Assembly: GCA_963677325.2 (NCBI GenBank)
Contig: CAXXGM010000003.1
Coordinates: 558,001 to 622,000, forward strand
Source: G963677325 sp963677325
GTDB lineage: Bacteria; Bacteroidota; Bacteroidia; Bacteroidales; Prolixibacteraceae
Direction: 5' to 3'
Length of the DNA: 64,000 nucleotides
Shown here: positions 35,796 through 43,841 of the stretch, one piece after another
How the letters are laid out: each line of letters starts with the position of its first letter
Position numbering within the stretch: position 1 is the first letter of the stretch
Program-made: the position numbers and the translations under genes
Notes under the pieces: model-generated
Database searches by the model: none
What the model was told of the DNA's origin: nothing
What the model saw: only the letters and a program-made list of their open reading frames with translations

Positions 35796-37271
35796 CTATT
35801 CAGCTTTGCCCGGTTCTCTTACACCGGAACCCTGGATGTTGAGCAGGCCGTCGCCAAGATCCTGTCTGGCCTCGCTGACAATCTTTTTAAGCTCTTCCAC
35901 TACTTCCGGATAAGAATCCTTCACATCATAACGTTCGCCCGGATCGCGACGCAAATCATACAATGCAAAAGGCACATCCACCATTGCAACTTTCCCGGCT
36001 TTCCCGTCGTTGCCCGGTGCAAATCCTTCATAAGTTTGCGACTTATGATCAAACATCAGTTTCCATTCATTTTTTCTGATTCCCTCAAGGCAGTTTGCCC
36101 GGTAGTAAAACAGGAAAACCTCCCTTGGATTTGCTTTTTCATCGCCAAGCATCAGGGGAAGGATATTGACTCCATCAATTTTTTTGGCTGGAAGAGGAGC
36201 ATCGGTGATGTTGGCAAGCGTCGGCAAAATGTCGATCGTTGAGGCCATTTTATTGCAGATAATTCCTTCAGGAATCTTTCCCGGCCATTTCATCACGGCG
36301 GGAACTCTTTGCCCGCCTTCCCAGCTGGATCCCTTCCCTTCGCGGAGGCCTCCGGCTGATCCTGCGTGATTGCCGTAATTGAGCCAAGGGCCGTTATCCG
36401 AGGTGAAGATGACAAGTGTATTTTTGTCAAGGCCAGTTTTCTCAAGCTCCTTCATGATTTCGCCTACTGACCAGTCAATTTCCATGATCACATCTCCATA
36501 AAGGCCTTGCTCGCTCTTCCCTTTAAATTTAGACGAAGCAGCGATCGGTACGTGGGGCATGGAATTGGCAAGGTAGATAAAGAACGGGTTGTTTTTGTTC
36601 TTCTTAATGAATGAAACGGCCCTCCCGGTATACATGGTTGTCAGTTGAGCCTGTTGTTCCATTGTTTTGATCTCATGGATATTCTCATTTCCTTCAATCA
36701 GGTAAAGAGGCGGATAAGCTGCTTTTTTTGCATTGACTTCGGGTTTTGCAGGAGTGTTATCCAGGTTGTATTTCCACATATCATTCGAATAGGGGAGGCC
36801 CAAATACTCATCAAATCCCTGCTGCAGGGGAAGGAATTTCTTTTGGTGGCCAACGTGCCATTTGCCGTAGGCTGCTGTCTTATAACCTCTCTTTTTAAGT
36901 ACTTCTGCGATGGTTTCTTCTTCCGGGTTTAATCCGATTGCCGAATTAGGCGATAACGCTCCTGCGATTCCTACGCGATTGGAATAACAACCTGTCAGCA
37001 ATCCTGCTCTTGAGGCGCTGCAGACAGCCTGAGAGACGTAGAAATTGGTGAAGCGAACTCCTGTGGCGGCCATTTTGTCAAGGTTGGGCGTCTTGTACCG
37101 GGTGGCACTAAAACAACTTAAATCGCCATAACCCAGGTCATCGCAAAGAATTAAAACGATATTCGGGAGGTTTTTCTGCAAAGGCGGTGTTTGAGGATTT
37201 TCTTTTGACCGGACATTAGCCGATGAAAGCAGTCCGCACATGCCAAGGAGAAAGAAACTGTCAGTTTTCAT
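35796..37271 (-). CDS. Secreted type I sulfatase (arylsulfatase-like)
   Basis: The 491-residue protein has a signal peptide (MKTDSFFLLGMCGLLSSANV). The sulfatase core has the metal aspartates (ILCDDLGYGD, D44-D45), the formylglycine site C84-S-A-S-R88 followed by LLTG, a GKWHVGHQ motif and the FTSDNGPWLNYGNHAG metal motif. The Cys form needs an anaerobic- or FGE-type maturase, not seen in the window. S1-family sulfatases remove sulfate esters from glycans such as host or algal polysaccharides; the sub-family cannot be set. It stands alone, not in a SusCD locus. TATCTTTG on the minus strand (37308-37301) could be its -7 box. Confidence 0.9.
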   Translation of the reverse strand: MKTDSFFLLGMCGLLSSANVRSKENPQTPPLQKNLPNIVLILCDDLGYGDLSCFSATRYKTPNLDKMAATGVRFTNFYVSQAVCSASRAGLLTGCYSNRVGIAGALSPNSAIGLNPEEETIAEVLKKRGYKTAAYGKWHVGHQKKFLPLQQGFDEYLGLPYSNDMWKYNLDNTPAKPEVNAKKAAYPPLYLIEGNENIHEIKTMEQQAQLTTMYTGRAVSFIKKNKNNPFFIYLANSMPHVPIAASSKFKGKSEQGLYGDVIMEIDWSVGEIMKELEKTGLDKNTLVIFTSDNGPWLNYGNHAGSAGGLREGKGSSWEGGQRVPAVMKWPGKIPEGIICNKMASTIDILPTLANITDAPLPAKKIDGVNILPLMLGDEKANPREVFLFYYRANCLEGIRKNEWKLMFDHKSQTYEGFAPGNDGKAGKVAMVDVPFALYDLRRDPGERYDVKDSYPEVVEELKKIVSEARQDLGDGLLNIQGSGVREPGKAE

Positions 37272-37448
37272 TAGCAGGAATTTAGGAGATTATGGTTATT
37301 CAAAGATAGATAAAGCAATTGATAATGGATAATGATTAATAGTTAATTAGGAATTACGAATTACGAATTAACTTATTTTAGTTAATTTTTTTAACCTTAG
37401 TTGAGAGAATTTATTATTAACAACAAAACCAAACTTATTATCTTATTA

Positions 37449-37532
37449 AGAATTGACAGTTGATAACGAATAATATTGAAGTCATTCTGAATTATCAATT
37501 TCCTCAACTGTCAATTGTCAACTGTCAATTCT
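37449..37532. repeat. Inverted and direct repeats around the feoB promoter
   Basis: AGAATTGACAGTTGA (37449-37463) is a perfect inverse of TCAACTGTCAATTCT (37518-37532). TCAACTGTCAATT is also repeated directly at 37504 and 37518, a 14-base period. The -33 box of feoB lies between the two direct copies, so a DNA-binding protein here would block it. Confidence 0.65.
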
Positions 37533-37545
37533 ATTGTTATATTTG
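37515..37545 (+). promoter_or_regulatory. Promoter of feoAB
   Basis: TTGT (37515-37518), 19 bases, then TATATTTG (37538-37545) match both parts of the Bacteroidota vegetative promoter. Transcription would begin near 37552, giving a leader of about 30 bases before the ATG at 37583. Confidence 0.75.
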
Positions 37546-37582
37546 TAAACTATTTTTATTTATTCTTAATAAGATTTGTTCG

Positions 37583-39994
37583 ATGCGTCTATCGGAGGTC
37601 AGCGAAAATGAAAAAGTTGTCATAACCAAAGTTTTAGGACATGGTTCTTTCCGTCGCCGGATTTCAGAAATGGGGTTTGTAGCCGGGAAGGAGATTACTG
37701 TTTTAAAAAATGCTCCGTTAAAAGATCCTGTCGAATACCAGCTTTTAGGGTATAATGTATCGCTTCGGCGTGCAGAAGCAAGCCTGATAGAGGTGATTAC
37801 TCCTGAGGAGATGAACGGATTTGCGCCTCAGAATTTTGACGGGATCATCGATATGGAAGTTTTGAAGACCTCCGCTCATAAAAAGGGGAAAAACATCCAT
37901 ATAGCTCTTGTGGGAAATCCAAATTCCGGCAAGACGACCTTGTTCAACAGGGTAACAAATTCCAACGAGCATGTTGGAAATTACAGCGGGGTGACCGTAG
38001 ATGCCAAAATCGCTACATTTACCCGGAAAGATTATACATTTAAACTGGTTGACTTACCCGGGACCTATTCTCTTGCCTCTTACTCACCGGAGGAACTCTT
38101 TACCCGTAATTACATTATAGAGCATACTCCCGATATCGTGATCAATGTCATCGATTCCACCAACCTGGAAAGGAACATGTACCTGACCACTCAGCTTATC
38201 GACATGGATATCAAAGTGGTTATTGCCCTGAACATGTATGACGACCTTTTATCCGAGGGGGCGAAGCTGAAAAAGGAAGAGCTTGGGGCTATGATGGGGA
38301 TCCCCATTTTACCTACCGCCGCAAGCAAAGGCAAGGGATTGAACAGGTTGTTTGACAAGGTGATTGAAGTTTATGAAGATCGTGATCCTGTGGTCAGACA
38401 CATCCATATCAACTATGGAGAGGAGATGGAGAAATCAATCAGCGCTATCCGGAAAGAAATCAAGGAAGACAAACCCATATCGGCCAAAGCTTCATCACGG
38501 TATTTGGCCATCCGGCTGATCGACAAAGATCCGGAAACTTTAAAATCGCTGGAGACTTCCTCCAATTTCCGAAAAATTAAGGAAGTCGCTCAAAAAGAAA
38601 TTCTCAGGCTGGAATTCCGGTTAAATGAAGAGAGTTCTCACCTGATCACCGATGCCAAGTATGGATTTATCGCCGGCGCCCTGACAGAAACCTACACGAA
38701 AGGAATTCAGTGGAGATATGCCATTACCGAGAAAATTGACCGGGTGCTGACGCACAAGATACTTGGATTTCCGATCTTTTTGCTTTTTATGTTCCTGACT
38801 TTTTTTGCTACGTTCCGTTTGGGATCCATCCCAATGAACTGGATCAGCCATGGAGTCAGCCTTCTTTCCGATTTTATCAGGACTCAGATGCCCGCCGGAA
38901 TGTTCAAAGACCTGGTGACCGATGGAATTATCAACGGAATCGGGAATATCATTGTTTTTCTTCCCAACATCCTGATTCTCTTCTTTTTCACCTCCCTGAT
39001 GGAAGATACCGGCTATATGGCCAGGGCCGCCTTCATCATGGATAAGCTGATGCACAAGATCGGCCTCCACGGGCGTTCGTTTATTCCCATGGTGATGGGA
39101 TTTGGATGCAATGTGCCGGCCATCATGGCCACCCGCACCATCCGCAATCGCAGCGACCGCCTGCTGACCATGCTGATCATTCCTTTCATGTCGTGTTCGG
39201 CCAGGCTGCCGGTTTACATCGTGCTGATTTCAGCTTTCTTTAAAAGTTATCCTGCACTGGTGCTTACTTTCCTCTACCTGCTTGGCATTGTGATCGCCAT
39301 TGTTATGGCTAAAATTCTGAACCGGACCTTATTTCGGAGAAAGGAAACGCCTTTTGTCATGGAATTGCCGCCTTACCGGATGCCAGTCATGCGAAATACG
39401 GTTCTTCACATGTGGGAGAAGGGGAGTCAGTATTTCAAGAAAATAGGGGGAACGATCCTGATCGCGGTCATCATCATCTGGACACTGGAATATTTTCCAA
39501 GACATACCCACACTCCTGCGGATACAAACAGCTCCCCCGAAATGATTACCCGGCAAAAGCAGGCGCAGGTGGAAAATTCCTACCTTGGGAAAATCGGACA
39601 GGTGATAGAGCCTGCTATCCGTCCCCTTGGATTTGACTGGAAAATGGGGGTATCGCTCATTGCCGGCATTCCTGCGAAGGAAATTGTGGTCAGCACAATG
39701 GGCGTTCTCTATGAAACCAGTAATGACAAACAGGGGAATCGTATGTTAACATCGGTACTTCAGAAGGAAAAATACCAATCAGGGCCCAGGGCAGGGCAAT
39801 TAGTCTTTAATCCGGCTGTAGCTCTTTCCTTCCTGGTTTTTGTATTGCTCTATTTTCCTTGTATTGCCACCATTGCCACCATAAAAAGAGAATCGGGGAG
39901 TTGGAAATGGTCTTTGTTTACGGTATTTTATACAACAGCCTTTGCCTGGATCATTTCTTTTTTAACCTTTCATATTGCTTTGTTGTTTATTTAA
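37583..39994 (+). CDS. feoB: FeoA-FeoB fusion ferrous iron transporter
   Basis: The 803-residue protein joins an N-terminal FeoA SH3-like domain (1 to about 75; MRLSEVSENEKVVI and GHGSFRRRISEMGF) to FeoB. The G domain has the loop VGNPNSGKTT (110-119), VGNYSGVTVD switch I and DLPGTYSL (G3). The membrane part (from about 390) has the GxxL-type and gate motifs, with MVMGFGCNVPAIMATR and IAGIPAKEIVVSTMG. FeoB takes up Fe2+ across the inner membrane; FeoA fusions are normal in Bacteroidota. The start at 37583 fits FeoA; the upstream open frame is not used. The small Cys-rich gene follows 13 bases later. Confidence 0.96.
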   Translation: MRLSEVSENEKVVITKVLGHGSFRRRISEMGFVAGKEITVLKNAPLKDPVEYQLLGYNVSLRRAEASLIEVITPEEMNGFAPQNFDGIIDMEVLKTSAHKKGKNIHIALVGNPNSGKTTLFNRVTNSNEHVGNYSGVTVDAKIATFTRKDYTFKLVDLPGTYSLASYSPEELFTRNYIIEHTPDIVINVIDSTNLERNMYLTTQLIDMDIKVVIALNMYDDLLSEGAKLKKEELGAMMGIPILPTAASKGKGLNRLFDKVIEVYEDRDPVVRHIHINYGEEMEKSISAIRKEIKEDKPISAKASSRYLAIRLIDKDPETLKSLETSSNFRKIKEVAQKEILRLEFRLNEESSHLITDAKYGFIAGALTETYTKGIQWRYAITEKIDRVLTHKILGFPIFLLFMFLTFFATFRLGSIPMNWISHGVSLLSDFIRTQMPAGMFKDLVTDGIINGIGNIIVFLPNILILFFFTSLMEDTGYMARAAFIMDKLMHKIGLHGRSFIPMVMGFGCNVPAIMATRTIRNRSDRLLTMLIIPFMSCSARLPVYIVLISAFFKSYPALVLTFLYLLGIVIAIVMAKILNRTLFRRKETPFVMELPPYRMPVMRNTVLHMWEKGSQYFKKIGGTILIAVIIIWTLEYFPRHTHTPADTNSSPEMITRQKQAQVENSYLGKIGQVIEPAIRPLGFDWKMGVSLIAGIPAKEIVVSTMGVLYETSNDKQGNRMLTSVLQKEKYQSGPRAGQLVFNPAVALSFLVFVLLYFPCIATIATIKRESGSWKWSLFTVFYTTAFAWIISFLTFHIALLFI

Positions 39995-40007
39995 CAATCC
40001 GATCGCT

Positions 40008-40172
40008 ATGCAGGAAATAATAACATGGATCGTCATCGTAGTTGCCCTGGTTTTTTTAGTCCTCAACATGGTCAGGGTTCTTAAAATGTTCAAAAAACCC
40101 GATCCCTGCCGGGGCTGCGGCAATGCCTGCGATAAATGTCCCGTTTACATGGGAAGCAATAAAGAATTGTAG
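40008..40172 (+). CDS. FeoB-associated Cys-rich membrane protein
   Basis: The 54-residue protein has one membrane helix (about 5-25) and a short cytoplasmic tail with four cysteines, C34-x2-C37-x3-C41-x2-C44, in PDPCRGCGNACDKCP. This is the FeoB-associated Cys-rich family, thought to help or tune Fe2+ entry. The frame is open further upstream, but the ATG at 40008 gives the family N-terminus. It is co-transcribed with feoB. Its stop TAG (40170-40172) is formed by the first bases of a REP-like hairpin. A decayed second copy lies at 45222-45320. Confidence 0.88.
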   Translation: MQEIITWIVIVVALVFLVLNMVRVLKMFKKPDPCRGCGNACDKCPVYMGSNKEL

Positions 40173-40196
40173 GGGCGACCGGCTGGTCGTCCCTAC
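40169..40196 (+). terminator. REP-like hairpin overlapping the stop of the Cys-rich gene
   Basis: GTAGGGGCGACC (40169-40180), GGCT, then GGTCGTCCCTAC (40185-40196) form a 12-base stem with one mismatch. It contains the stop codon, so the message would end right at translation termination. No T-run follows. It may be a dispersed repeat acting as a terminator or 3' protector. Confidence 0.5.
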
Positions 40197-40300
40197 GGCA
40201 GGCGGTCTTTTTGATGCCAATTTAAAGTATATTCGTTGTGATGTTTTTGTCGGTGCTGCGTGTCATCGGCAAACAAAGTTCCTTAACTTATACAAACCTT

Positions 40301-43186
40301 ATGAAACACCTTGTATCTTTTCTTTTTGCAATTTTTTTTATCGGTTATGGATTTGCACAAAATGCCGGTATTACGGAGAAAAAGATTCAACTAAAAACCT
40401 ATCCTTTCTCAGATCCTGATCCGGTTCCTGAATTTAATAAGATTTATCCCTACTATCGTTTTAATGGGTATGACGGAACAGGAAGTCTTCAGGATTGGAA
40501 CATGGTGGAGATGGAAAACGATTACATCAAATTGTGGGTTGCGCCCCAGATAGGCGGGAAGATATGGGGGGCCGTTGAAAAATCTACAGGTAAGGAATTT
40601 GTCTACTTTAATCATGTGGTAAAATTCAGGAATGTGGCCATGCGCGGGCCGTGGACTTCCGGCGGGATAGAAATCAATTTTGGTGTCATCGGCCACGCAC
40701 CTACCACCTCATCGCCGATTGACTATTTTGTTAGGAAAAACGATGACGGCAGTGTTAGCTGCTTTGTCGGCGCAATTGATCTTACCTCCCGTACACGATG
40801 GTCCGTAGAAGTCAATCTGCCCAAAGACAAGGCCTATTTTACTACCCGGACCACATGGGATAACCCGACAGGACTGGAACAATCCTATTATCACTGGATG
40901 AATCTGGGAGTAAAAACTGCCGGTAACCTGGAGTATATTTTCCCGGGGAATAAATACATCGGGCACGACGGGGAAAATCATGCATGGCCGGTTGATGAAA
41001 AAGGACGTGAAATTTCCTGGTATGAACAAAACAATTTCGGCGGGTCCAAATCCTATCATGTTCTTGGTGAAAACTCGGGCTTTTACGGCACTTACTGGCA
41101 CGATGATAACTTTGGTTTTGGCCATTATTCAAATTATGATGAAAAGCCGGGAAAGAAAATATGGATATGGGGTTTGTCTGATCAGGGAATGATATGGGAA
41201 AAATTATTGACCGATTCAGACGGCCAGTATACTGAAATACAATCGGGCAGAATGTTTAACCAGGCCGCCCCTCAGAGTAGTACCACACCTTTTAAAAACA
41301 GGGGTTTTGCTTCGGGAGCAACGGATGAATGGACTGAATACTGGTTTCCGGTAAAAGGAACCAAGGGTCTGAAAGATGCTTTGCCGGTGGGATCTGTCAA
41401 CCTTCAGCAAAAGGAGGATAGTTTAAATATCCGGTTTTGCCCCAACGAAACGGTTAATGGTATATTGACTGTAAAAAACGGTGAAAAGATTCTCTTTTCC
41501 CATGAAATTCATTCCAAACCAATGCAAAGCATCAGCGGGTCTTTTCAATACAAAGGGAATTACAAGGATCTTTGCGTTTGGTTGGATCATATCTTATTGT
41601 TTGAAGCCGACCGGGTGAAATACCAGGGGAAGCGCCCTCTTGAATCACCAGCCGGTTTTAATTGGGAAAGCGCTTACGGCCATTTTCTGAAAGGGAAAGA
41701 GTTTGAGCAACAGCGCGCTTATAAACAGGCTTTCATGGAGTATCAGAAATCTGAGGAAATAGAAAAGTGGTATGTTCCCTCATTGACAGCATTGTCCAGG
41801 CTGAATTACCGCAAAGCAGATTATCAGGCTGCCATGGATTATTCATTAAAAGCTCTCTCTGTGGATACTTACGATGCAGGAGCCAACATGATGTACGGAG
41901 TGGCCGGTTTGGCCCTGGGCGATACGGCCTCGGCGATAGATGGATTTTCTGTTGCAACCCATGATAATGGGTTCAGGAGTTCAGCCTGTAATCAGTTAGC
42001 CGCAGTTTTTATCTCCAAAGGCGATTTTAAAAAAGGCAGGGATTTCGCTGAAAAGAGCCTTCTGTACAACAGCCTGAGCAGCGATGCGGTTCAGCTTAAA
42101 ATAATGTGTCTGCGCAAACTTGGGTTAAAAGACGAGGCTGAAAAGGAAATGAACATCCTTTCTGCGAAAGACCCGTTAAATCATTTTGTAAGGTTCGAAA
42201 AGTACATTCAAAATCCTTCACCGGAAAACGAAGAACTGGTAAAGAAATACATTACCAACGAATTGCCGCAGGAGACTTACCTTGAATATGCCCTCTGGTA
42301 TTACCGGAACAATCAGTTATCCGATGCCTTGAAAGTTTTGAATCCCGCTTCTCAGGATCACTCCATCGTGCTTTTATGGCAGGCTTATTTAAATCATTTA
42401 CTGGCAAGGGAGAATGCTGCAAAAAGCAAGCTGATCAAGGCCTTAAGTGCCGGTTGCAGCTTCGTACTTCCTTTCCGGGCCGAAACGCTTGATGCGCTGA
42501 ATTGGGCCGGCACATTATCCGACAACTGGAAAATAAAATACTACCAGGGATTGATCTGCTTAAGCTCCGGTGCAACTGAAAAAGGCAGGGATTTATGGAA
42601 AAGTTGTGGCCGGGAGCCCGATTTCTATCCCTTTTACCTGGCCCGCTGCGCACTGATGGAGGCAGACAAAAGTCAAGGGGAGGCTGATGTTTTGAGGGCT
42701 CTGGAGCTATCTGGCGGAGAATGGCAGGCCGGATGGAATGCCGTTCGATATTATCTTGGAACCGGAGACAAAGAAAAAGCCGAAAAACTGAGCAGGACGT
42801 ATTTCAGTAAATATCCTGGTAATCTTAACATTGGATTTCAATATGCCACGGTCTTGGAAGGAAATAAAAAATTCACAGCCTGCATCAATGTTCTGAAGAA
42901 CCTGCAATTGCTGCCGGGTGAAGGGGCTTCCGAGAGCCGGACAATCTGGCGAAATGCCAATCTTGGGGAGGCCCGTCTTCGGATTGAAAACGGTAAATAC
43001 AAAAAAGCGCTCGAATACATCGATTCGGCCAGGCTGTGGCCGGTAAATCTCGGAGTTGGTAAACCTTACACGACGGATGAAATGACTGAAGATTCGCTGG
43101 CCCTCGAATGTTACAGGAAGCTTAAAAATGAGAAAGCTGTAAAATTGATGGAAACGAAAATCAGCCGGTCAACGATTAAAGATTAA
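40301..43186 (+). CDS. Secreted DUF5107 protein with TPR tail
   Basis: The 961-residue protein has a signal peptide (MKHLVSFLFAIFFIGYGFAQ). Residues about 40-350 match DUF5107: MVEMENDYIKLWVAPQIGGK, GPWTSGGIEINFG, YYHWMNLGVK and FWPVKGT-type motifs; the domain looks like the beta-supersandwich of galactose-mutarotase-like enzymes (inference). The rest (about 440-961) is a chain of TPR-like helical repeats (AYGHFLKGKEFEQQRAYKQA; ALSRLNYRKADYQAAMDYSL). Such proteins are thought to act on or bind sugars in the periplasm, but I know of no assay for this family. The ATG at 40301 opens the signal peptide. It is not clearly linked to the feo genes. Confidence 0.85.
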   Translation: MKHLVSFLFAIFFIGYGFAQNAGITEKKIQLKTYPFSDPDPVPEFNKIYPYYRFNGYDGTGSLQDWNMVEMENDYIKLWVAPQIGGKIWGAVEKSTGKEFVYFNHVVKFRNVAMRGPWTSGGIEINFGVIGHAPTTSSPIDYFVRKNDDGSVSCFVGAIDLTSRTRWSVEVNLPKDKAYFTTRTTWDNPTGLEQSYYHWMNLGVKTAGNLEYIFPGNKYIGHDGENHAWPVDEKGREISWYEQNNFGGSKSYHVLGENSGFYGTYWHDDNFGFGHYSNYDEKPGKKIWIWGLSDQGMIWEKLLTDSDGQYTEIQSGRMFNQAAPQSSTTPFKNRGFASGATDEWTEYWFPVKGTKGLKDALPVGSVNLQQKEDSLNIRFCPNETVNGILTVKNGEKILFSHEIHSKPMQSISGSFQYKGNYKDLCVWLDHILLFEADRVKYQGKRPLESPAGFNWESAYGHFLKGKEFEQQRAYKQAFMEYQKSEEIEKWYVPSLTALSRLNYRKADYQAAMDYSLKALSVDTYDAGANMMYGVAGLALGDTASAIDGFSVATHDNGFRSSACNQLAAVFISKGDFKKGRDFAEKSLLYNSLSSDAVQLKIMCLRKLGLKDEAEKEMNILSAKDPLNHFVRFEKYIQNPSPENEELVKKYITNELPQETYLEYALWYYRNNQLSDALKVLNPASQDHSIVLLWQAYLNHLLARENAAKSKLIKALSAGCSFVLPFRAETLDALNWAGTLSDNWKIKYYQGLICLSSGATEKGRDLWKSCGREPDFYPFYLARCALMEADKSQGEADVLRALELSGGEWQAGWNAVRYYLGTGDKEKAEKLSRTYFSKYPGNLNIGFQYATVLEGNKKFTACINVLKNLQLLPGEGASESRTIWRNANLGEARLRIENGKYKKALEYIDSARLWPVNLGVGKPYTTDEMTEDSLALECYRKLKNEKAVKLMETKISRSTIKD

Positions 43187-43238
43187 TCCCCGAAATCGCA
43201 CTGTCACAGAAAGCAAATCAAAAAAAGTCAGTAAAACA

Positions 43239-43307
43239 GTCATTAATGGTCATTGAAAAGGTCATTAATGGTCATTAAAAAAGTCATTTAAATCATTAAA
43301 GGTCATT
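43239..43307 (+). repeat. Helically phased GTCATT array
   Basis: GTCATT begins at 43239, 43249, 43261, 43271, 43283 and 43302, and a degenerate aTCATT at 43292. Intervals are 10, 12, 10, 12, 9 and 10 bases, close to one DNA turn each, so all copies face the same side. A reverse copy is at about 43324. Iteron-like binding site array or slippage product. Confidence 0.65.
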
Positions 43308-43354
43308 GTGCCTGAATGCCTTTAATGACAGTTTTAAAACTAATTGACTTAATG

Positions 43355-43671
43355 CCTAACCTGGACAAGTCAGAACCAAACAGGTATTTTTAATAAATTG
43401 TTTAGTGATATCATTGAATTATGAAATTAATAGCCGCATAGCGGCGATATTATGGTAGCTGAATCGCAAAAGCATTATGGTAGCCGTGTAGCGGCGACAT
43501 TATGGTAAGCATTGGTCATCAAATTCATTCTCACCACCAAAATATCGCCGCTATGCGGCTTAAAACTGAATTTCCAGCATTGCCTACCAAAATAACGCCG
43601 TTATACGGCTAAAAAATTATCAATAGGGGTTTTCCAAGATCCTAACCTGGACAAGCCAGGACCAAACAGGT
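43355..43671. repeat. Composite element: 31-base direct repeats enclosing four copies of a TAGCCG palindrome unit
   Basis: CCTAACCTGGACAAG... at 43355-43385 recurs at 43641-43671 with 29 of 31 bases matching. Between them, TAGCCGCATAGCGGCGATAT (from 43431) and TAGCCGTGTAGCGGCGACAT (from 43481) run forward, and two inverse copies lie at about 43535-43562 and 43585-43611. Each unit also contains CCGC-ATA-GCGG. Folded, the region makes a large cruciform. No gene is seen in 43187-43841; the remainder is AT-rich. Confidence 0.65.
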
Positions 43672-43841
43672 TTTCAAAAGTTGGATAAAATTATTTCCCT
43701 CTGTAAGGCTTATCAATAAAGGCTTGCAGAAGGAGGTCAAAAATATTGTGCCAAAAAATACATCAATTTAAAAGATAAGGTACTAAATACCTAAATTGAC
43801 TTCAATGACTATTGATGACATTTTTTTAATGACATTTCTCT

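Larger units (their letters stand above)
37272..37582. other. Divergent intergenic region, sulfatase / feoB
   Basis: AT-rich, no gene. It holds the possible sulfatase -7 box (37301-37308), short words GAATTAC repeated at 37351-37370, the inverted and direct TCAACTGTCAATT repeats (37449-37532) and the feoB promoter. The reading frame open upstream of feoB through this region is not coding. Confidence 0.5.

Noticed and set aside
37460..37582. Upstream extension of the feoB frame by 41 codons
   Set aside because: It runs through the promoter and the repeat cluster and adds nothing to the FeoA domain; the ATG at 37583 is the natural start.
43239..43671. CRISPR-like array
   Set aside because: The repeats are short, of mixed orientation and without regular unique spacers; no cas genes are present.
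43239..43671. Replication origin based on iteron-like repeats
   Set aside because: No dnaA, no replication initiator and no DnaA boxes were seen nearby.
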